Positions 58,560-64,000 of a stretch of DNA of 64,000 bases are shown here, piece after piece. Position numbers and translations under genes: made by a program. Origin of the DNA: Microbacterium foliorum (GTDB taxonomy: Bacteria; Actinomycetota; Actinomycetes; Actinomycetales; Microbacteriaceae). Where the stretch lies: NCBI RefSeq assembly GCF_006385575.1, contig NZ_CP041040.1:124001-188000 (forward strand). Reading direction: 5' to 3'. The notes beneath the pieces were generated by a model. That model saw only the letters and a program-made list of their open reading frames with translations. It made no database searches and had not been told where the DNA came from. Positions within the stretch are counted from its first letter, which is position 1, and each line of letters opens with the position of its first letter.

Positions 58560-60889
58560 GCGCTGACCGGCTCGCTGACCGTCGGGCCGAAGGCTGCGGG
58601 CAGGGTGGCCTGCGAGCGCTCGCGGATCTCGGCGACGGGAACCGTGAAGACGTCCTGCACCTCGAGCTTCGCGCCCTCGGAGTCGGTCACGCCGATGCGC
58701 ATCACCGGGTAGTCGCGGCCTTCGCAGAGCCCACGGAACTTCACGTCGTCCTCACGCGGAACCGTCACGATGACGCGACCGGTCGACTCGGAGAACAGGG
58801 CGGATGCGGCATCCACACCGTCGCGCTCGATGATCTCGTTGAGCCAGACGCGTGCGCCGACGCCGAAGCGCGAGACGCCCTCGGCGAGGGCCTGTGCGAG
58901 GCCACCCTCCGACACGTCGTGCGCCGACGAGATCAGCCACTCGTCACGAGCCGCGCCGAGCAGGCCCGCGAGGCGCTTCTCGCCCGCGAGGTCGACCTTC
59001 GGCGGCAGTCCACCGAGGTGCTGGTGCACGGTCTCGGCCCACGCCGAACCCGACAGCTCGGTCGAGGTCGTGCCGAGCAGGTAGATGTTCTGGCCCTCGT
59101 CCTGCCACCCCGAGGGGATGCGGCGCGAGACGTCGTCGATGATGCCGAGCACGCCGACGAGCGGGGTCGGGTGGATCGGCACGTCGCCGGTCTGGTTGTA
59201 GAACGAGACGTTGCCGCCGGTCACAGGGGTGCCGAGCTCGTAGCATCCGTCGGCCAGGCCGTCGACGGTCTGCCCGAACTGCCACATGACCTCGGGGTTC
59301 TCGGGAGAGCCGAAGTTCAGGCAGTCGGTGATCGCGGTCGGCACGGCGCCGGTGACGGCGACGTTGCGGTACGCCTCGGCCAGGGCCAGCTGTGCGCCCG
59401 CATACGGGTCGAGCTGGCAGTAACGGCCGTTGGCGTCGGTCGAGATCGCGAAGCCCAGGCCCGATTCCTCGTCGACCCGGATCATGCCGGCGTCGTCGGG
59501 GAACGAGAGTGCCGTGTTGCCGAGCACGTAGTAGTCGTACTGGTTGGTGATCCAGCGGGTGTCGGCGAGGTTCGGCGAAGCGACCAGGTTGAGGAACTGC
59601 TCGCGCAGCACCTCGGGGTCGTTCGACCGGGGCAGGTTCTCGGCGGCATCCGCCTGCAGTGCGTCGATCCACGTCGGGTACGCGACCGGGCGGTCGTAGA
59701 CCGGGCCGTCGACCGCGACGGTCGAGGGGTCGACGTCGACGATGCGCTCGCCCTGCCAGTCGATGATGAGGCGGCCGTCTCCGGTGACCTCGCCGAGCAC
59801 CGAGGTCTCGACGTCCCACTTATCGACGACCGCGAGGAACGCGTCGAGCTTCTCGGGGGCGACGATCGCCATCATGCGCTCCTGCGACTCCGACATGAGG
59901 ATCTCCTCAGCCGTGAGCGACGGATCGCGCAGCAGCACGTTGTCGAGCGAGACCTTCATGCCGCTGTTGCCGTTGGCCGCGAGCTCGCTGGTGGCGCACG
60001 AGATTCCTGCGGCACCGAGGTCTTGGATGGCCTCGACGAGCTCGTCGCGGTACAGCTCGAGGCAGCACTCGATGAGCACCTTCTCGGCGAACGGGTCGCC
60101 CACCTGCACCGCGGGGCGTTTGGTGGGGCCGGTGCTGTCGAACGAGTCGGATGCCAGGATGCTGGCGCCGCCGATGCCATCGCCACCCGTGCGGGCACCG
60201 AACAGCACGACCTTGTTGCCGACGCCGGTGGCGTTGGCGAGCTTGAGGTCTTCGTGACGGAGCACGCCGACCGCGAGAGCGTTCACGAGGGGGTTGGCCT
60301 GGTAGACGGAGTCGAAGACCGTCTCGCCGCCGATGTTCGGCAGGCCGAGGCAGTTGCCGTAGAAGCTGATGCCGCTGGTCACGCCGTGCACGACGCGGGC
60401 CGTGTCGGGGTGGTCGATCGCGCCGAAGCGCAGGGCGTCCATGATCGCGACCGGGCGTGCGCCCATCGAGATGATGTCGCGGACGATGCCGCCGACGCCG
60501 GTGGCCGCGCCCTGGAACGGCTCGATGAACGAGGGGTGGTTGTGCGACTCGGCCTTGAAGGTGACGGCCCAGCCCTCGCCGACGTCGATGACGCCCGCGT
60601 TCTGGCCCATGCCCACCATCAGGCGTTCCTTCATCTCGTCCGAGACCTTCTGACCGAAGCGGCGCAGGTAGTTCTTCGACGACTTGTAGGAGCAGTGCTC
60701 CGACCACATCACGGAGTACATCGCCAGCTCGCCGGAGGTCGGGCGTCGGCCCAGGATCTCCTTGATGCGGGCGTACTCGTCATCCTTGAGGCCCAGCGCT
60801 GCGTAGGGCTGTTCCTTCTTCGGAGTCGCGGCTGCGTTCTCGACGGAGTCGGGGACGTGCTTGTGGGCAGGTGCAGGGGCGGTGGTCAC
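58556..60889 (-). CDS. purL: Phosphoribosylformylglycinamidine synthase subunit PurL
   Basis: The GTG at 60889 (AGGAG 5 bases upstream) gives 777 residues, the length of the small PurL that works with separate PurQ and PurS. Typical segments are [10 protein letters not shown] near 65-74, [24 protein letters not shown] near 112-135, and two AIR-synthetase-like halves with [13 protein letters not shown]. It makes formylglycinamidine ribonucleotide in purine synthesis, in the cytoplasm, using ammonia from PurQ. A small membrane protein overlaps its end. Confidence 0.96.
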   Translation of the reverse strand: MTTAPAPAHKHVPDSVENAAATPKKEQPYAALGLKDDEYARIKEILGRRPTSGELAMYSVMWSEHCSYKSSKNYLRRFGQKVSDEMKERLMVGMGQNAGVIDVGEGWAVTFKAESHNHPSFIEPFQGAATGVGGIVRDIISMGARPVAIMDALRFGAIDHPDTARVVHGVTSGISFYGNCLGLPNIGGETVFDSVYQANPLVNALAVGVLRHEDLKLANATGVGNKVVLFGARTGGDGIGGASILASDSFDSTGPTKRPAVQVGDPFAEKVLIECCLELYRDELVEAIQDLGAAGISCATSELAANGNSGMKVSLDNVLLRDPSLTAEEILMSESQERMMAIVAPEKLDAFLAVVDKWDVETSVLGEVTGDGRLIIDWQGERIVDVDPSTVAVDGPVYDRPVAYPTWIDALQADAAENLPRSNDPEVLREQFLNLVASPNLADTRWITNQYDYYVLGNTALSFPDDAGMIRVDEESGLGFAISTDANGRYCQLDPYAGAQLALAEAYRNVAVTGAVPTAITDCLNFGSPENPEVMWQFGQTVDGLADGCYELGTPVTGGNVSFYNQTGDVPIHPTPLVGVLGIIDDVSRRIPSGWQDEGQNIYLLGTTSTELSGSAWAETVHQHLGGLPPKVDLAGEKRLAGLLGAARDEWLISSAHDVSEGGLAQALAEGVSRFGVGARVWLNEIIERDGVDAASALFSESTGRVIVTVPREDDVKFRGLCEGRDYPVMRIGVTDSEGAKLEVQDVFTVPVAEIRERSQATLPAAFGPTVSEPVSA

Positions 60890-60950
60890 GCGCACTCCTA
60901 GATGAGGGGCCGGCGGGGCATGGCCAGTCTACCGGGGGATGCCGGGGCCG

Positions 60951-61128
60951 ATCGCCGGTCAGGACGCGGCGGCGAAGCGGGGTTCCCGTGTCGAGGTTCT
61001 GTGGTCGAAAAGGCGTCCTCTGCGCGGTGGGTGGTCAGAAAAGCATCCGAATCGTGGTTGAGGGATGCGTTTTTGACCACCCGAGGAGCGCTGCGCGACA
61101 TCGCCGGTCAGGATGCGGCGGCGAAGCG
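60951..61128. repeat. 29-bp direct repeat flanking an inverted repeat
   Basis: ATCGCCGGTCAGGACGCGGC, continuing GGCGAAGCG, at 60951-60979 recurs at 61100-61128 with one change; the second copy is the 3' end of the WYL gene. Between them GGGTGGTCAGAAAAGCATCC (61029-61048) pairs with GGATGCGTTTTTGACCACCC (61063-61082) with two mismatches. Confidence 0.8.
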
Positions 61129-62052
61129 CCCCGCGAGAGTGCGGGCGGCCTCTGCGAAGGCGGGCGGGCCGACGACCGTGAACGGGGCATCGAAGCGGGT
61201 GATCGAGGCGAGGATGCCGACCCACGACCACGATCCGACCGTGACGCGACACGAGGTCTCGTCGATGGGCTCGACAGTGCCGTCGCCACCGATCCACTTC
61301 GCGACCTCTCGGGCAGGCAGAGCGAGCACGAGCTCGCCGATGCAGGGCCAGCGGTCTTCGGCATCCGATCCCTTTGCCCGCGCCGCGAGGTAGGTCTGCG
61401 CGTCGGCCGAGGGCAACTCGCGCGGGGTGAAAACGGGGCCGGTCGGGATGCGCAGGGCCATGCGATCGAGTCGGAACGTGCGCCAGCCGTCGGCCTCGAG
61501 ATCCCAGGCGAGCAGGTACCACCGGCCCTCCCGGGCGACGACGGCGTGTGGTTCGGTGCGCCTGGCCGGGCGGTCGCGGCGCTCGCCGTAGTCGAAACGC
61601 AGCACTACTCGATCGCGCACAGCCGCGCTGACTGCCTCGAGTACCGCCGGATCGACCCGCGTCTCGTTCTCGGCGCCGGTGAAGCGGATGCCGTCGACCC
61701 GATGTCGCAGGCGCGACGGCATCACCTGCCGCACCGTCGCGAGCGCCCGCGCGGCGCCTTCGTTGATGTCGATCCCCGTTGCCGGCACGCTCTGCAGACC
61801 GACCGCGATGGCGACGGCCTGCTCGTCGTCGAAGAGAAGAGGAGGAAGCTCCGAGCCCGCCGCCAGCCGGTATCCGCCGTCGGGACCCTTGATCGCGCTG
61901 ATCCGGTACCCCAATTCGCGCAGCCGATCGACGTCTCGTCGCACCGTGCGGGGAGTGACATCGAGCCGGTCGGCGAGCACCTGCCCCGGCCAGTCGCGCT
62001 GCGTCTGCAGCAGCGAGAGCAGGGCGAGCATGCGCGAGGAACTGCCGGTCAT
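61108..62052 (-). CDS. WYL-domain transcriptional regulator
   Basis: This is a 314-residue protein. The N-terminal HTH_11 (SSSRMLALLSLLQTQRDWPGQVLADRLDVTPRTVRRDVDRL) is followed by a WYL domain at about 135-235 (VVLRFDYGERRD, then HAVVAREGRWYLLAWDLEADGWRTFRLDRM) and a WCX-like end. WYL regulators sense nucleic acids or small ligands; many of this type control neighbouring VOC/glyoxalase genes. The divergent VOC gene fits this. Confidence 0.9.
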   Translation of the reverse strand: MTGSSSRMLALLSLLQTQRDWPGQVLADRLDVTPRTVRRDVDRLRELGYRISAIKGPDGGYRLAAGSELPPLLFDDEQAVAIAVGLQSVPATGIDINEGAARALATVRQVMPSRLRHRVDGIRFTGAENETRVDPAVLEAVSAAVRDRVVLRFDYGERRDRPARRTEPHAVVAREGRWYLLAWDLEADGWRTFRLDRMALRIPTGPVFTPRELPSADAQTYLAARAKGSDAEDRWPCIGELVLALPAREVAKWIGGDGTVEPIDETSCRVTVGSWSWVGILASITRFDAPFTVVGPPAFAEAARTLAGRFAAAS

Positions 62053-62153
62053 ATCTTCATTCTGCGGTAAGTAGAGGACTGAAACTGTCCGCTTCTGCTG
62101 TGAGTGTGAGTCTCAACGGCATCCCCGCCGTTCGAATCCAACGAGGAGACCCC

Positions 62154-62618
62154 ATGACCATCGCAACCACCACCCACCTGAACTTCCGCGGCACCGCCCG
62201 TCAGGCGCTCGAGTTCTATCAGGGCGTCTTCGGCGGAGACGTGACAGTCGCCACCTACAGCGACGTCGGGATGCCGGCGGGCGTGCCCGGCGCAGACAAG
62301 GTCGTGTTCGGGCAGGTAGAGAACGCCGACGGCTTCCGGCTGATGGCGTATGACATCCCCGGCGCATCCGAGGACCCGGACGCGACGGCGGGCACGACCT
62401 CGCGCGAGAACGGGACGACCATCACCGACCGCACGTTCTTCCAGTCGCTGCGCGCAGACTCGCTCGATGAGATCACCGGATACTGGAACGCTCTCGCAGA
62501 CGGCGGCTCTGTCGTCGAGCCGCTCGTTTCGTCGGCCTGGTCGCCCGGATTCGGGATGCTGACCGACCGTTTCGGTGTGACCTGGGTGCTCGACGTGAAG
62601 GCGGCGTACGCGGGCTGA
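62154..62618 (+). CDS. VOC-family (PhnB/glyoxalase-like) protein
   Basis: The ATG at 62154, after ACGAGGAGA, gives 154 residues. The pattern THLNFRGTARQALEFYQGVFGG is the start of PhnB-like VOC proteins; the end is FGMLTDRFGVTWVLDV. A dimeric metal-binding or ligand-binding role is typical. It is divergent from the WYL regulator, a frequent pair in actinobacteria. Confidence 0.85.
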   Translation: MTIATTTHLNFRGTARQALEFYQGVFGGDVTVATYSDVGMPAGVPGADKVVFGQVENADGFRLMAYDIPGASEDPDATAGTTSRENGTTITDRTFFQSLRADSLDEITGYWNALADGGSVVEPLVSSAWSPGFGMLTDRFGVTWVLDVKAAYAG

Positions 62619-62625
62619 ATCGGTT

Positions 62626-62717
62626 GGCGTTCACAACTCAGCATGAACTGCGTCGAATCGGCCCGAAACCGCAGATTTCGATCCGGATCGTCAGGTTCTT
62701 GCTGAGTTGTGAACGCC
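62626..62717. repeat. Perfect copy of the ACTCAGCA palindrome element
   Basis: GGCGTTCACAACTCAGCA (62626-62643) is perfectly complementary to TGCTGAGTTGTGAACGCC (62700-62717) with 56 bases between. It lies between convergent genes and is the best-preserved member of the family also found at 28144 and 36677. Confidence 0.85.
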
Positions 62718-62750
62718 GGAGGGTGGTGCTACCCGTCGGGGAGCTGACGG

Positions 62751-64000
62751 CTAGCCCTCGCCGCCTTTGCCTTTGTCCTTCTCGCCTTTGTCGCCCTTGC
62801 CGGAATTTCCGGGGTTCCCGTTGTTCCCTGGGTTCCCGCTGTTCCCGGGGTTCCCGCTGTTCCCGGGGTTCCCGCTGTTCCCGGGGTTCTCGCTGTTCCC
62901 TGGGTTCCCGGGGTTCCCGTTGTTCGCGGAGTCCTCGGGGTCGGAGACGACCTCGACGGGGGCTGCCGGCGCTTCCGCGGGCACTTCCACGGGCGCTGGC
63001 TCGGCCGGCACTCGGACCACCGGTACAGCCGCTGTTCTCGAGAACTCGGCGGATGCGGGGGCGGTGAATGCCGTGAGCCCGGCGACGATCGCCCCCGTCG
63101 CGACCAGCCCGGCAGCGCCGGCGAGCACGCGGTTACGGGTGCGGGTGCGAGAGGCAGCGCCAGCACCGGAGCCAGCGCCGACACCGGTGACCGCCGTGGC
63201 GCTGGTGTCCGGGGTTGCCGGGAGCACGGCCGTCGCACCGGTCGGCGACGAGTCGACGGCATCCGATCGCCCTGCGTCGGATTCCGCCGCGGCGCCCGCG
63301 GTCGGGTCCGCGCCGGGATGCTCCGCGGGGGCCGCGCCCACGGTCGGATCCGCATCCGCATCCTTCGCGGGGGCCGCGCCCGCGGTCGGGTCCGCGCCGG
63401 CCGACGCGACGATGGCTGCCGCCGCCGCAGCGACCGCGGAACCGTTGGCGTCAGCGGCGTAGCCCCGGAGCAGACCGCGTGCGGCACGAGCGACCTCGGC
63501 CGCCGTCGGTCGCTCTTCGGGCTCGAGCCGCGTCATGCGGGTCAGCAGATCGCGCCACTCCTCGGGCACCGTCTCGGAGATCGCGGGCGGTTGCGCGAGT
63601 CGGGCGATCGCCGCTGCGCGTCCGGAGCCGAGCGCGGCGTACCCGGTCTCGCCGCTCAGGGCCTCCAGCACCACCAGGCCCAGCGCGAAGATGTCGACCG
63701 GAGTGCTGGGGTCGGCGTCGCGCAGCTGTTCCGGCGCCATATAAGTGAGTGTGCCGAGCACGATCCCCGGGGTCGTGAGCCGAGTGTCCTCGATCGAGCA
63801 GGCGATGCCGAAGTCGGCGAGCTTCGCGGTGACGGGGCGGCCCGAGCGCCCTCGAGCCAGCAGCACGTTCGACGGCTTGACGTCACGGTGCACGATTCCC
63901 GCGGCGTGCACTGCAGCGAGACCCTCGGCGAGGTCGCGGGTGATGCGCGCGACGTCTCGCGGCGGCAGGGGACCTTCGGCCATGCGCGTGGCGAGCGTCG
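62751..64000 (-). CDS. Ser/Thr protein kinase with one membrane segment (N-terminus outside window)
   Basis: The frame stays open past the window edge (codons TLATR before the first ATG in view), so the ATP-binding lobe is missing. Kinase motifs present: HRDVKPSNVLL (catalytic loop), DFGIACS, and MAPEQL (APE). After the kinase domain comes an Ala-rich linker with repeated GADPTxGAAPA, a membrane segment (LAGAAGLVATGAIVAGLTAF), a Pro/Val-rich stretch, and a C-terminus of GNPGNS repeats ending in Lys/Gly. It resembles PknB-type kinases with an unusual repeat-rich outer part. Confidence 0.88.
   Translation of the reverse strand, partial: TLATRMAEGPLPPRDVARITRDLAEGLAAVHAAGIVHRDVKPSNVLLARGRSGRPVTAKLADFGIACSIEDTRLTTPGIVLGTLTYMAPEQLRDADPSTPVDIFALGLVVLEALSGETGYAALGSGRAAAIARLAQPPAISETVPEEWRDLLTRMTRLEPEERPTAAEVARAARGLLRGYAADANGSAVAAAAAAIVASAGADPTAGAAPAKDADADPTVGAAPAEHPGADPTAGAAAESDAGRSDAVDSSPTGATAVLPATPDTSATAVTGVGAGSGAGAASRTRTRNRVLAGAAGLVATGAIVAGLTAFTAPASAEFSRTAAVPVVRVPAEPAPVEVPAEAPAAPVEVVSDPEDSANNGNPGNPGNSENPGNSGNPGNSGNPGNSGNPGNNGNPGNSGKGDKGEKDKGKGGEG

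Noticed and set aside
62128..62150. TTCGAATCC stretch resembling a tRNA T-loop
   Set aside because: No acceptor stem, anticodon arm or matching flank can be folded around it; it lies in the leader of the VOC gene.

Overview
The window is a high-GC actinobacterial chromosome segment, most probably from Microbacteriaceae and Microbacterium-like. The basis is the very GC-rich codon usage, the constant GGATGCC/GGCATCC codon pairs, the actinobacterial protein families, and at least nine genes whose start codon lies 6-7 bases after a TAGNCT-like -10 box (leaderless transcripts). I see no rRNA, tRNA, CRISPR array, prophage or transposase gene.

Layout. 1-3.1 kb: sugar-phosphate operon (ROK kinase end, PfkB kinase, class II aldolase, DeoR regulator). 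3.3-8.9 kb: a four-gene minus-strand set of sigma factor, small beta-rich protein, cytoplasmic subtilisin with NPFSRT repeats, and TPR-CHAT protease. 9-14.4 kb: small membrane protein, GyrI-like protein, a MarR/SDR pair with clear operators, an MFS/ArsR pair and a FUSC exporter. 14.5-19.3 kb: two regulator-led ABC transporter operons (GntR/YtrA and TetR). 19.3-27.4 kb: a LuxR remnant, then a surface locus with a CSLREA beta-helix protein, three SipW/TasA-type secreted proteins, a SipW-type signal peptidase and an LAATG membrane protein. 27.5-34.1 kb: RsmC-like methyltransferase, OpuA-type osmolyte importer, lipase maturation factor protein. 34.3-36.6 kb: DrrAB-type ABC exporter with DUF1048 and PadR proteins.

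36.9-44.1 kb: SGNH hydrolase, CorA, an AbiE-like toxin-antitoxin pair, SDR, spermidine-synthase-like protein and a membrane-anchored protein. 44.3-45.9 kb: an orphan HEPN protein. 46-49.5 kb: membrane protein, ArsR-type regulator, penicillin-binding-like serine hydrolase, DksA/TraR zinc finger. 49.7-53.7 kb: phosphonate-type ABC importer with a tyrosine phosphatase and a TetR regulator. 54.2-57.3 kb: MMPL exporter with divergent TetR. 57.4-64 kb: DUF2786 protein, PurL coupled to a 47-residue membrane protein, WYL regulator, VOC protein, and a Ser/Thr kinase cut by the window edge.

Two things stand out. First, the sigma / small protein / subtilisin / TPR-CHAT locus looks like a self-contained proteolytic signalling system. 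Second, many gene junctions carry palindromic or tandem repeats, and members of two of these families sit in frame inside reading frames: the methyltransferase linker, the PhnC N-terminus and the OpuAA C-terminus.
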